The notes: generated by a model from the letters alone, not told the origin. A stretch of 14,865 bases of DNA from Planctomycetota bacterium (GCA_018400625.1 JAGYMJ010000085.1:1-14865), one strand, 5' to 3'; shown: positions 1 through 7,600, numbered from the stretch's first letter. Program-made: numbers and translations.

Positions 1-1
1 G

Positions 2-301
2 CTGGCTCTGAGCTGGGCCGGGGCTCACGGCATGGCTTTGATGGTTCAGGACCTGACAAATCCCATGCTCGCCCAGATACCGCACTGCTTAATGGGCGCG
101 CACGCCAATCCGATGATGGGACTGGAAACAAACAGTATGCAATTCTGCCCTGATTTGTCAAAATGGGAAGAAAAAATTCACCCGGGCATCTACAAACGCC
201 ACCATGGCTGTATAGATATCTCCTCACTTAAGGGGCCCGGATTCGGGTATCGTGTTGAGGAGATAGGGCGACCGCTGCCCGAACCCGAAGTATCGTTTTA
301 G
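2..301 (+). CDS. Mandelate racemase/muconate lactonizing enzyme family protein, C-terminal part (5' end outside window)
   Basis: The reading frame is open from base 2 to a TAG at 299-301, giving about 99 residues of a protein whose start lies left of the window. The residues include TNPMLAQIPHC, GAHANPMMGLETNSMQFCPD, HPGIY and GPGFGYRVEE. From memory this pattern is typical of the C-terminal end of the enolase-superfamily barrel in a mandelate racemase/muconate lactonizing enzyme group, which abstracts a proton alpha to a carboxylate, often on sugar acids. The metal ligands and catalytic Lys/His lie upstream and cannot be checked, so the substrate is unknown. An ATG at 32 also opens this frame, but the family-like sequence continues upstream of it (ALSWAGAHG), so it is not the start. 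It is the only clear gene on the plus strand. Confidence 0.72.
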   Translation: MALSWAGAHGMALMVQDLTNPMLAQIPHCLMGAHANPMMGLETNSMQFCPDLSKWEEKIHPGIYKRHHGCIDISSLKGPGFGYRVEEIGRPLPEPEVSF

Positions 302-316
302 AATGAGGGGACCATT

Positions 317-460
317 ATGTGCTGCGACACGCTCAAGCTCGCCAGGGTGTTGCTTGTGGTGTCACCACAGCAAGTTACTATAAATAATATATTTAACATC
401 AAAAGCCCCCGCCAAAAAGAGGCTTACAGGCCTTTTTTAGGGGGGGAAAACAGCCTGTAA
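317..460 (+). pseudogene. Possible small or truncated ORF behind the enolase-family gene, cut by the RAYT module
   Basis: Fifteen bases after the enolase-family stop, an ATG at 317 follows a good ribosome-binding site (GAGGGG at 304-309, 7 nt spacing) and opens 47 codons ending at a TAA at 458-460. The peptide starts MCCDTLKLARVLLVV, then runs through the left REP-like palindrome (351-373) and into the 3' end of the opposing transposase gene. The good start followed by repeat DNA suggests the beginning of a downstream co-transcribed gene whose remainder was lost when the RAYT module landed. No continuation of the gene was recognised on the far side (after 1334). It may equally be a chance ORF. 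Confidence 0.25.
351..384 (+). repeat. Left REP-like palindrome of the RAYT module
   Basis: Bases 351-373 form an imperfect palindrome: TGTGGTG and CACCACA arms around one central base, extended by TGC/GCA with a single bulged T. The 23 bases are the exact reverse complement of 1312-1334 on the other side of the transposase gene. A CTATAAA motif lies a few bases inward (378-384), and its mirror image is at 1298-1304. Palindromic REP elements in opposite orientation around a Y1 transposase gene are the arrangement known for RAYT/REP systems. Confidence 0.8.
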
Positions 461-463
461 GGC
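420..463 (-). repeat. Hairpin repeat at the 3' end of the transposase gene (inner repeat, left copy)
   Basis: CTTACAGGC at 423-431 and GCCTGTAAG at 453-461 form a 9-bp stem around a loop holding a T run and a run of seven G. The stop codon of the transposase lies in the outer stem, so the hairpin spans the last codons of the gene. The 13 bases AGGCTTACAGGCC at 420-432 recur at 1222-1234. Read on the minus strand, the pattern CTTACAGGC, then a C run, then an A run matches the layout of the right copy. It may act as a terminator-like structure or as a second recognition palindrome for the transposase. Confidence 0.6.
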
Positions 464-1200
464 GTCTCGGACTCCTTTAAAATCCAGAACTGAGAGCCAC
501 GTTCGTGCTGTTTTGCTTCAGTTTTCATTGAAAATCGGTGTTGGTATTGCCGTTCTATTTTTTTAATAAAATCCTGAGATCCCACTGCCAGTGCCTCGGT
601 CCATTCCGGCTGTCGCTTGAGGCTGTATTGACCGACGCCTACATGGCCTGCCATCAGATCTATTCCCCGGGCATAGCTTTTGCCAAAATCGATTCGACTC
701 TGTCCACCCAGCAAATCGAGCAAACTATCGATTGACAGCAAGCAGTTGCGCTGTCGCTGACCAATAATTTCGTGGTAGCCGCACCATTTCCAGTCCCTTG
801 GATGCGTAACTACACCGGAGCGAACCATGTTGAGATCCACATAACTCATACACCTCCTGAAATGTTCACCGTTCTCGATCAGAGTGCAGTGATACTGTTC
901 CGACCAAAAAGCGCCTGTGCGCTCTTTTCGGCGATTATAAGCCAAGGCCGTTTGGCCGGCCGCCAATTGCATCATTCGCGCCACATTTTCAGTGTCATCG
1001 ACGCGTGCTATTATATGCACATGGTTGGAAGTAATACAATAGCCGTAAATTACGACTTTGTGTCTTTTGACACCTTCCAGCAACCACCTGCGGTAGGTTG
1101 TCCTGTCTTTTGCAAAACGCAGAAGAAATTCTTTGTTCACACACCTGTGGGTAAGGTGGTAGGTATAACCGGGCAGCATATATCGATTGGCTCGTGGCAT
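424..1200 (-). CDS. REP-associated tyrosine transposase (RAYT, Y1/HUH family), apparently intact
   Basis: The 258-aa protein has the layout of a Y1 (IS200/IS605-like) single-stranded DNA transposase of the RAYT group. The HUH metal-binding motif is H60-V-H62 in the stretch GYCITSNHVHIIARV. The catalytic tyrosine is probably Y120 in YVDLNMVRSG, which matches the usual Y-x-x-x-N-P-V-R-A-G helix. DWKWCGYHEI (136-145) corresponds to the W-S-S-Y segment that follows in this family. Residues from about 155 to 258 form a C-terminal extension of unknown role. The ATG at 1198-1200 is supported by an AAGGAGGTG site 8 nt upstream. RAYTs are known to be single-copy housekeeping-like transposases that act on REP palindromes instead of mobilising themselves efficiently. 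The flanking inverted palindromes fit that. No frameshift or internal stop is present. Confidence 0.88.
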   Translation of the reverse strand: MPRANRYMLPGYTYHLTHRCVNKEFLLRFAKDRTTYRRWLLEGVKRHKVVIYGYCITSNHVHIIARVDDTENVARMMQLAAGQTALAYNRRKERTGAFWSEQYHCTLIENGEHFRRCMSYVDLNMVRSGVVTHPRDWKWCGYHEIIGQRQRNCLLSIDSLLDLLGGQSRIDFGKSYARGIDLMAGHVGVGQYSLKRQPEWTEALAVGSQDFIKKIERQYQHRFSMKTEAKQHERGSQFWILKESETPYRLFSPPKKGL

Positions 1201-1208
1201 AATTGAAA

Positions 1209-1217
1209 CACCTCCTT
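1209..1217 (-). promoter_or_regulatory. Strong ribosome-binding site of the RAYT gene
   Basis: The minus strand reads AAGGAGGTG, a near-complete anti-16S match, 8 nt before the ATG at 1198-1200. It fixes the start and is unexpectedly strong for a transposase. Confidence 0.7.
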
Positions 1218-1221
1218 AAAA

Positions 1222-1254
1222 AGGCTTACAGGCCCAAAACACCCCCCGAAAAAC
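1222..1254 (+). repeat. Inner repeat of the RAYT module, right copy, in the transposase 5' leader
   Basis: AGGCTTACAGGCC at 1222-1234 is identical to 420-432. It is followed by an A-rich stretch, CCCCCC and AAAAA. The same order occurs on the minus strand of the left copy (CTTACAGGC, C run, A run), so the two ends of the gene carry related sequences in inverted orientation. It lies just upstream of the ribosome-binding site and would fall in the leader of the transposase mRNA, where it could affect expression. Confidence 0.5.
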
Positions 1255-1297
1255 GCGTACAAGAACCATTTTACGGCTTTTTTTTTCCATATCTCAC

Positions 1298-1334
1298 TTT
1301 ATAGGAAGACTTTGCTGTGGTGACACCACAAGCA
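1298..1334 (-). repeat. Right REP-like palindrome of the RAYT module
   Basis: Bases 1312-1334 are the exact reverse complement of 351-373 (23 of 23). CTATAAA (1298-1304 read on the minus strand) again lies on the gene side, 7 nt from the palindrome versus 4 nt in the left copy. On the outer side a short direct repeat (AATGCTTG twice, minus strand, 1333-1355 region) separates it from the pntB stop codon. It lies about 65 nt after pntB and could also form a hairpin in the 3' end of the pnt transcript. Confidence 0.8.
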
Positions 1335-1400
1335 CAAGCATTCCAAGCATTCAAATTTAAGATCCACCATCCTCACTCAATGTGCATGCAATGTTTATAA

Positions 1401-2810
1401 TCAAGAGGTAGGATCGCTACCCGTCAGGATTGAAATAAGCTGCGGTACGGTTTCTGAAGCGTCCCCCCATAATGCCGTTACGTTCCTCTTCGTGTAGAGT
1501 GTATTCTCAACTCCCGAATAGCCGGGGCGTGCATCAAGGTTGCACACGATGACTTTATCGGCCTGATCCGCTCGCAGCACCGGCATGCCGTAAATAGGGG
1601 TGCCTTCAGCGGTGTTGGCAGCAGGGTTGACTACATCACATGCTCCCACCACTACGACCAGGTCTGTTTCGGGGAATTCCGGGTTTATATCATCCAGGTT
1701 AAATATGTGCTCGTAATCCAGGCCTGTTTCAGCGAGCAGTACATTCATGTGCCCCGGCATGCGGCCTGCTACAGGATGTACCGCTATTTTGACCGACTTA
1801 CCTTTGTCGGCAAGAGCCAGAAACAAGTCCTTTACAGCATGCTGTGCCTGAGCGACCGCCATGCCGTAGCCCGGGACGATTATTACTTTCCTGGCTCTCT
1901 GCAGAATATCTTGCAGAGAGGGCGTTTCCTCATTCTCGGATGGTTCTTCCCACTTGATCGGTGCATGTTCAATGACAGCCCCGGAAACTGTAAAACCGCC
2001 GAGCACCGCCGAAAGGCTTCTGTTCATTGCGCGGCACATTATAGCGGTCAGTATCAATCCGGCCACGCCCACCAGCGCTCCGACGCCGGTCAGAAGCGGA
2101 TCCTCCACCGCCAGGCCGCATACGGAAGCGGCGATGCCGGAAAAAGAATTGAGGAGCGCGATGAGTATCGGCATGTCCGCTCCACCGACCCTCCATGCGG
2201 TCGATAGGCCGTAAAGCAAAAAAACCGAAGCGATAAGCAGAGCCGGAAGGGGATGGTAAAGGCCGGGGCTGATAATGCTCGCCGCCACAAGTAAAAAGCC
2301 TGTTGCGAGCAGAATGCGGGGAAAAAAACGGCCCGATATCAGGGGCAATTCGCTGTCTTTCAGCATACCGTGCAGCTTCAGCATCGCTACGATACTGCCG
2401 CTGAAGGTCATGGGGCCTATTGAAAGTGCGATCAGCGCGGCAAGCCAAAAATACCTTAAGTAGTTCAATTCCTGCCCTGTATCGGCTGTGGCGGCGCCGG
2501 CCACAATAGCGGATGCAAGCCCGCCGAGGCCGTTCAGCAATGCTACCATCTGCGGCATTTCGATCATTTTTACCCGATGGCCAATGAATATGCCAATCAG
2601 CATGCCCGCGCCGATGCATAGCCATGGCAAAGGATTTGAATACAGACCGGTCTGATGCATGGTGAATACCACAGCAAGCCCCATGCACAATGCTCCCAGG
2701 GCATTGCCCCATTTCGCGGTGCGGGGGGACTGCATCAGCCTGATTCCGGCAAGAAAACCTGGTAAAAGCAAGCAGGCCGCCATGATAGGTAATACAGGAA
2801 GTGTGTTCAA
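1401..2810 (-). CDS. pntB: NAD(P) transhydrogenase, beta subunit (membrane domain plus NADP-binding domain III)
   Basis: The 469-aa protein matches the length and layout of PntB, the subunit with most membrane helices of domain II (about 1-275) followed by the NADP(H)-binding domain III (about 300-469). Family motifs are GYGMAVAQAQ (314-323), VAGRMPGHMNVLLAE (347-361), GACDVVNPAA (389-398, with Asp392) and YGMPVL (407-412). With PntA it transfers hydride between NAD and NADP pools, coupled to proton movement across the cytoplasmic membrane. Two departures stand out. The K-R-S triplet that holds the NADP 2'-phosphate in the E. coli protein is Asn-Leu-Asp here (424-426). The membrane residue equivalent to E. 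coli His91 is Asn93. The start is TTG at 2808-2810, overlapping the pntAb stop as TTGA, with AGGAGGAGGTG 5 nt upstream. The gene is last in the operon. Confidence 0.93.
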   Translation of the reverse strand: MNTLPVLPIMAACLLLPGFLAGIRLMQSPRTAKWGNALGALCMGLAVVFTMHQTGLYSNPLPWLCIGAGMLIGIFIGHRVKMIEMPQMVALLNGLGGLASAIVAGAATADTGQELNYLRYFWLAALIALSIGPMTFSGSIVAMLKLHGMLKDSELPLISGRFFPRILLATGFLLVAASIISPGLYHPLPALLIASVFLLYGLSTAWRVGGADMPILIALLNSFSGIAASVCGLAVEDPLLTGVGALVGVAGLILTAIMCRAMNRSLSAVLGGFTVSGAVIEHAPIKWEEPSENEETPSLQDILQRARKVIIVPGYGMAVAQAQHAVKDLFLALADKGKSVKIAVHPVAGRMPGHMNVLLAETGLDYEHIFNLDDINPEFPETDLVVVVGACDVVNPAANTAEGTPIYGMPVLRADQADKVIVCNLDARPGYSGVENTLYTKRNVTALWGDASETVPQLISILTGSDPTS

Positions 2811-3112
2811 GAGGACACCTCCTCCTGATCAGGATCTTCTTTTTCCGTTTTGAACATATTAAGCATGCGTCCGGTTACCCAGAAACCGCCGGCCACGTTG
2901 ACCATGGCCAAAACAAGTGCTGCAGCGGCGCCCGCCCTGACAACCGGGGAAGTATCAAGAGAAAAAACTGTGATCGCTCCAATCACTGTAATACCGGAGA
3001 GCGCGTTCATTCCCGACATGAGGGGGGTATGCAGCAGGGGGGGGACACCCGAAATGATCTTGTAGCCCAGGAAAATGGAAAATATCAGCGTAACTGTTAA
3101 AACGAGAATCAT
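2807..3112 (-). CDS. pntAb: NAD(P) transhydrogenase, alpha subunit part 2 (small membrane subunit)
   Basis: The 101-aa protein is the membrane portion of PntA encoded separately, as in Rhodospirillum rubrum and many other bacteria. It has three hydrophobic helices (about 3-20, 36-53 and 60-85) and the signature PPLLHTPLMSGMNALSGITV. His28 in that motif corresponds to the histidine regarded as part of the proton path in the split Thermus-type enzyme. The chosen ATG at 3110-3112 has GAGGTT 7 nt upstream. A GTG at 3125-3127 would add five residues, but its nearest purine-rich stretch is about 15 nt away. The stop overlaps the TTG start of pntB by 4 nt, which suggests translational coupling. It lies 23 nt downstream of pntAa. 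Confidence 0.92.
   Translation of the reverse strand: MILVLTVTLIFSIFLGYKIISGVPPLLHTPLMSGMNALSGITVIGAITVFSLDTSPVVRAGAAAALVLAMVNVAGGFWVTGRMLNMFKTEKEDPDQEEVSS
2816..2826 (-). promoter_or_regulatory. Ribosome-binding site deciding the TTG start of pntB
   Basis: AGGAGGAGGTG on the minus strand lies 5 nt before TTG at 2808-2810, inside the last codons of pntAb. No ATG is available at this spacing, so the rare TTG start is the best choice. Confidence 0.7.
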
Positions 3113-3135
3113 CAATCTTAACCTCACAAAAAATG

Positions 3136-4308
3136 TTATTTCCCCATAGCTTTGAGTGTGCCGCTATGGACTACTGCGCCTTCGTGTGTCACAAGGGTGC
3201 CCCGGATAATTTCATCTTCGGTACAGGTCGAAGGCTTCCCATCCTTCATGATGTAATCCAGGAATTGCTTTAGACTGGCCGAAAACATCCACGTGGAATC
3301 TATAGAAAGGCTTGCCGGTATATTTTTTATACCGTTGATCGTAATGTTGTTGAAGACATGATTTTTCCCGGCTTGTGTCAATTCACAGTTGCCTCCCTGG
3401 TCGATGGCCACATCGACGATAACGGAGCCATTTTTCATCATTTCAACCATCTCACGGTCAACGAGCATCGGCGCCTCTTCACCGGGAACAAGAGCTGTAA
3501 GGATAAGCACATCGACATTCTCAAGGTGTTTTTTGATCTCTTCACGTTCTTTTTTATACCATTTTTCGGTAAGTCTTTTTGCATATCCGCCTTTTCCTGA
3601 TGCATGCCGGCGCGGAATCTTGAAAGGGAGCACCTCCGCTCCAAGGCTCTTTGCCTGATCGTTGGCCTCTGATCTTATATCAAGGCTTTTCACCTTTGCT
3701 CCCATCCGGCGGGCGGTGCCTACGGCCTGCAGGCCGGCTACACCGGTTCCTATCACCAGAAATTGCGCGGGATTTATAACGCCGAAGGCCGTAGGCATCA
3801 TCGGTATGAAACGCAGCAGGCGATCGGCAGCCAGAGTGACCGCCTTGTAACCGGCAACCGTGCTCATTGCGGTGAGAACATCCATCTTTTGAGCTCGTGA
3901 AATACGCGGTATGCCGTCAAGTGTATAACTTGTAATGCCCCGTTCGGCCAATAAATTGACCATATCATGATTTGCCGGATTTGCCGGATGTAAAAACGAC
4001 ACCAGGGCTGAATTGGGGGGCAGCAATTCGGCTTCATGTTTGCCCAGCTCATCGTTGAATACCGGTTCTTTTACCTTCAAAAACACATCGGATTTTTCGT
4101 AAATTGTCCCGGCATCGGAGATTATTTCCGCCCCGTTTTCGCTATACTGTGGATCCTTAAAAAACGCACCTTTACCGGCTCCTGTTTCCACCAATACTCT
4201 TGCCCCTTTTTCTATAAGTTCGCGTGCTGTTTCAGGTGTAACCGCTACGCGTCTCTCGCCGGGCAGTATTTCTTTTAATATACCGAAAGTCATTCCTTTG
4301 CAGTCCAT
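3136..4308 (-). CDS. pntAa: NAD(P) transhydrogenase, alpha subunit part 1 (soluble NAD-binding domain I)
   Basis: The 390-aa protein has the alanine dehydrogenase/PNT fold that binds NAD(H) on the cytoplasmic side. The N-terminal half begins GILKEILPGERRVAVTPETA (9-28). The hinge carries PRISRAQKMD (134-143), which keeps the Arg, Gln and Asp (R135, Q140, D143) that correspond to Arg127, Gln132 and Asp135 near the nicotinamide in the R. rubrum enzyme. The next segment reads TAMSTVAGY, with Thr146 in place of the usual Ser138. The Rossmann motif is VIGTGVAGLQAVGTA (185-199), with Asp210 at the end of the second strand as expected for NAD. The ATG at 4306-4308 has GGGAG about 6 nt upstream. It is the first gene of pntAa-pntAb-pntB, and domain I is a separate polypeptide. 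Length and motifs are normal for the split type, so the assignment is secure. Confidence 0.94.
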   Translation of the reverse strand: MDCKGMTFGILKEILPGERRVAVTPETARELIEKGARVLVETGAGKGAFFKDPQYSENGAEIISDAGTIYEKSDVFLKVKEPVFNDELGKHEAELLPPNSALVSFLHPANPANHDMVNLLAERGITSYTLDGIPRISRAQKMDVLTAMSTVAGYKAVTLAADRLLRFIPMMPTAFGVINPAQFLVIGTGVAGLQAVGTARRMGAKVKSLDIRSEANDQAKSLGAEVLPFKIPRRHASGKGGYAKRLTEKWYKKEREEIKKHLENVDVLILTALVPGEEAPMLVDREMVEMMKNGSVIVDVAIDQGGNCELTQAGKNHVFNNITINGIKNIPASLSIDSTWMFSASLKQFLDYIMKDGKPSTCTEDEIIRGTLVTHEGAVVHSGTLKAMGK

Positions 4309-4333
4309 TTAATTCTCCCACACAGTAATTAAG

Positions 4334-4414
4334 CGTAAATATTCAGTGAAGCACGCCCCACTGGGTCCCCACCGGCACAAGGCACGGCGGGGATGTTACG
4401 ACGTGGTTCACTGA
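4334..4414. repeat. Dispersed palindromic repeat in the pnt leader
   Basis: The element is bounded by TTCAGTGAAGCACG (4342-4355) and its near inverse ACGTGGTTCACTGA (4400-4413). Its core at about 4367-4393 reads CCCCACCG, a ten-base loop region, then CGGCGGGG, giving an 8-bp stem with one mismatch. The core and the CGTAAATATTCAG edge recur at the right end of the window (14779-14856). Terminal inverted repeats around a hairpin core suggest a small non-autonomous element or a regulatory repeat. It would be transcribed in the untranslated leader if the promoter at 4538-4566 is used. Confidence 0.65.
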
Positions 4415-4441
4415 GGACTTACAATTAAGCTCGTTAAAAAG

Positions 4442-4470
4442 TAATTTTTAAACCCAAACGTTGGATTCAA
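4442..4470. repeat. 29-bp dispersed repeat, copy 1
   Basis: This AT-rich stretch (TAATTTTTAAACCCA followed by TTGGATT) matches 9037-9065 at 24 of 29 positions. The second copy lies between the two giant genes. Its function is unknown. The rest of the non-coding gap 4309-4653 holds the palindromic repeat, a promoter candidate and a pair of 10-bp inverted repeats, and no ORF was recognised there. Confidence 0.5.
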
Positions 4471-4511
4471 TGGTTGGCGGGAATATCCAGGCTGAACAAT
4501 TTGTTTCAGTA

Positions 4512-4605
4512 TCCCGGACATGCCGGCCTTCTATGACATTGTATATGATGATATGAAGGGTGTCAATGAATAATTGGCGTTCTACGTTTTTATATATGTC
4601 CGGGA
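4512..4605. repeat. 10-bp inverted repeats bracketing the putative pnt promoter
   Basis: TCCCGGACAT at 4512-4521 and its exact reverse complement ATGTCCGGGA at 4596-4605 lie 74 bp apart. They flank the TTGACA/TACAAT promoter candidate on both sides. They could be paired operator half-sites or the ends of an old insertion. Confidence 0.4.
4538..4566 (-). promoter_or_regulatory. Sigma-70-type promoter candidate for the pnt operon
   Basis: On the minus strand TTGACA (4561-4566) is followed by a 17-nt spacer and TACAAT (4538-4543), a consensus -35 box and a one-mismatch -10 box at ideal spacing. Transcription would begin near 4531 and give a leader of about 220 nt before pntAa, containing the palindromic repeat. 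The match is by eye. Confidence 0.6.
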
Positions 4606-4653
4606 ACGCAGATTGTACATGATATTTTAACTTTTAAGTTTTTTTGCGGCCGG

Positions 4654-7600
4654 TTACTTCTCCGGGTCAAACCACTTGGTGCGGGTGGACGAAAAGTACG
4701 GCGCTACCTGCGGATCGACGAGAAACGGGCCGCCGGTGGCTCGCCAGAGCTTCCCGGCGTGCCCGGTGGGCACTTCGATACTGACGCGCGGTGGCGGGTC
4801 GCCGGAGTATGACAGGTCGTAAGCACGTTCGCCGTCCGGGTTCCATACCGAGACGCGGTTCACCGGCACCCTTCCCCCTCCGCTTCTATTGAACTCGATC
4901 CAGAACTCTCCGGCATCCTCGGGTACCATGAACCAGAAGCCCTGGCCCGGGGCCGGCACGCGGGTTCCCTGCTCGGTTCGGTCAAAAACCATCACCTCGG
5001 GGATTTCGGGATCGCTGACCGGGAAATCGAAACGGTTATGGCGGCGTCCAAAACGGGCCCTGGCGCCGCTGAGGTCGCGTCCCCAATGTTCGAGCAGATA
5101 CTCGTCCTCGGGCCAGGGAATTTGCCCTTTAATGTTTATTCGGTACACGCCTTCGGGGGCTTCCGATGGGATTTCAATCCTATCCGGCGCGCGCCATTCA
5201 CCTTCCATAAAGTCCTCACCCGGTGGGCCGGAGACGGCGTAGGAATAGGGGCCGTAAGCGCGATCGGGCCAGACGCTGGTCTTTTCTCTGCCCCTTCCAT
5301 ACGCTTCCAGGTAGATGGGTATTGCCTCGCCTTCGCTTTTGCGGATGTATGCATCAGGCATACGAACCCCAAAATACTCCTCGGTACTCGTCCGCATTCC
5401 GCTGTAAACAGAAGGCTGCTGCACGGGTTCAGGCGCCTCCCCGGCCCGCTCCAGGGCGTACAGTACACGTCCCACGCCATCCCACTTGGTGGTGAGAACA
5501 GGCAGGTTTCCATGGGCGATCTGGTTGCCGATGGTTCCGCGAGCGTATTCCAGATCGCCGTCGTACATGCCCGTCATGGCCTGGTCGAGGGCGGCGACAG
5601 AGCGGGCAAGGTAGTAGTCGTTGCCGGTAAGCAACCAGGCGAAGGGCGCCTGATAGGCGTTGGCGCGTCCCCAATCGGTGTGATGCGGACCCGGTCCAAA
5701 CCGTTGGCTGCAAGATGCTTTCGCCCTGTTGAGCGCCACATAGCGGTGCATGTTGCCGCCGGTGAACTCAAAAAGCTGCAACTCGGCATTACGCCAGGTG
5801 TGTCCGTAATGGAGGGGATGACGCGTCTGCCGGCCCGGAGGTTCCAAATCGGCGTAAAAGTGCATGTACATGTCGGCGATTTCTAGCGCCGAAGCAAGGA
5901 ACCATGGATCGAAAGTCGCCTGATACATGTCCAGGTAGGATGGCATCATCGATTGGGTGGTGCGTGGTCTGAGCTGGGTTGAAGTGGCGGCAACGTGGTC
6001 ATGTTGGGTCAGTTCGCCGAACAGCAGGGCCACGTCGCGGGCACGCGTGTAGCCGGTCATGTAGTAGGAATGCCAGAGATAGTCGCAGTCCACCGTATAA
6101 GAGCGCAGGTGAGGGCCGCTCCGGCCCGCCCAGGGCAGCAGCGAGCGGTCCCACCATCCCTGGCGTCGGAAGTGCTGCGGGCCGACCGAAGCGTCCACAT
6201 CAGCGGTAGCGTAGTGGCAGAAATTCGCGTCCGTCATCTGCCGGGTCGCCGCGTCGGCCGGTTTCAGCATCCGGGGGTCGCCGCTGCGCGCAAAAGGCGC
6301 CCAGCCATAGGGGTAGTTGTGATGGTTCTTACGCAGCGTTCTGTAGGTCGAGACCGTTCGGTCACGCAGATTGATGCTCCATGTCGGATAGTCGCCGTGC
6401 AGCCACATCCCGTAGAAACCGAGCCGTTCCACCCATCGCGGCGGGGCGGTCATGGACAGATCGAAGATGTGCTCGGCCTCGGGGTAATTCTCCGGGTCGC
6501 GGTGGTGAATCTCACCGAAGGCGCCGCTGGCGCACACCCATGCCGGATCGGCGACCGCACGCAAAGTCTCGTCGTTCAATCCCCGTATCACTTTCGCTGC
6601 CTCGTCCGCGGAAACAGAATTGTCGGTAAAATACAGGAACATCTCCTCGGTGCGCGCGATGCCCTGGGCGTTGACCGATTCCGAACTGTCTTTGGCGATA
6701 TGGCCCTCACGACTCGAAGACTCGCTCCAGATCGGCCCATCGGCATACTCGTGCGGGATGCGGAAATCCAGCATTTCACCCTCGTGCACGAACCTGTGCC
6801 GAAATGCATCGCTGCGTTCGACCGGGCGATCGAAGCGCTCCGGCGGATTGCGACGCGGCCAGTTATAGAACGTGAAACCGTCTTCACCCACCTCGAGTTC
6901 ACTCGGAAAGTTCTGCCAGAAGTCCCTGACGCCGAATGTCACCCGGCTGTTGCCGACCAGGCTGCTCAGAACTCCGGGCGTTCTGCCCTCGAGTTTCAGG
7001 CCGGAGTCGGGCAGCAAGAACAAATCGAAATCAAACTGCACGAGCGATTCATTCGTAAGCCATTCACCGCCGTCGAAGGCGGTAAGAATGGCGCCTTTGG
7101 TGGCCGGCCGGGCGGTGTTGAACCGCCACCCCATGTCGGCAATCCGGTCGCGGTTGCCGTCGCCGGTAAAAATCCACGTATGAAAAACGCGAACAACCGG
7201 GCTGTGGCGATGAAAGACGAAACGGGTGACGAACTGGCAGAATTGCCGGCCGCTTTCCGGCTCGATATACCATCCCGTGCGGCGCACGACCGCCTTCTGG
7301 CTGCCCAGTTCCTCGAAGGCGTATTCCGCGTCCTCGGTCATGGAGTATTTCCTGCCGTCCTCGTGATAGACAAAAGCCCCCTGCAGTGCTGCAGGAGAAA
7401 GTACCGGTTGGAAGTTCCCGCTGCCTTCAGGGTCAAAGCTCAGGCCGTCTTTATCAACCCGTATGCGGCCGGCATCGAGCCCGGGGAATCCCGCATAGGG
7501 TTCACCGATCGAGATTTCTGCCTGACCGGCGCGACGCACGTCCGGGCCGTATTCCAGAAAGATCTCACGCGGTTCGCCGTCCAGATCCACCGTGAAGTCG

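Noticed and set aside
772..1206. 144-codon plus-strand frame opposite the transposase
   Set aside because: It is a shadow of the RAYT gene, whose HUH and Tyr motifs identify the coding strand.
1969..2712. 247-codon open frame on the minus strand inside pntB
   Set aside because: It is in a different frame of the same strand, Arg/His-rich, and fully covered by the unmistakable PntB.
3113..3127. GTG start adding five residues to PntAb
   Set aside because: The ATG at 3110-3112 has a properly spaced GAGGTT, while the GTG has no ribosome-binding site at normal distance.
4629..4650. AACTT/AAGTT symmetry and T run after the downstream giant gene as a terminator
   Set aside because: The arms are 4-5 bp with a tiny loop, and on the transcribed strand the homopolymer is A, not U.
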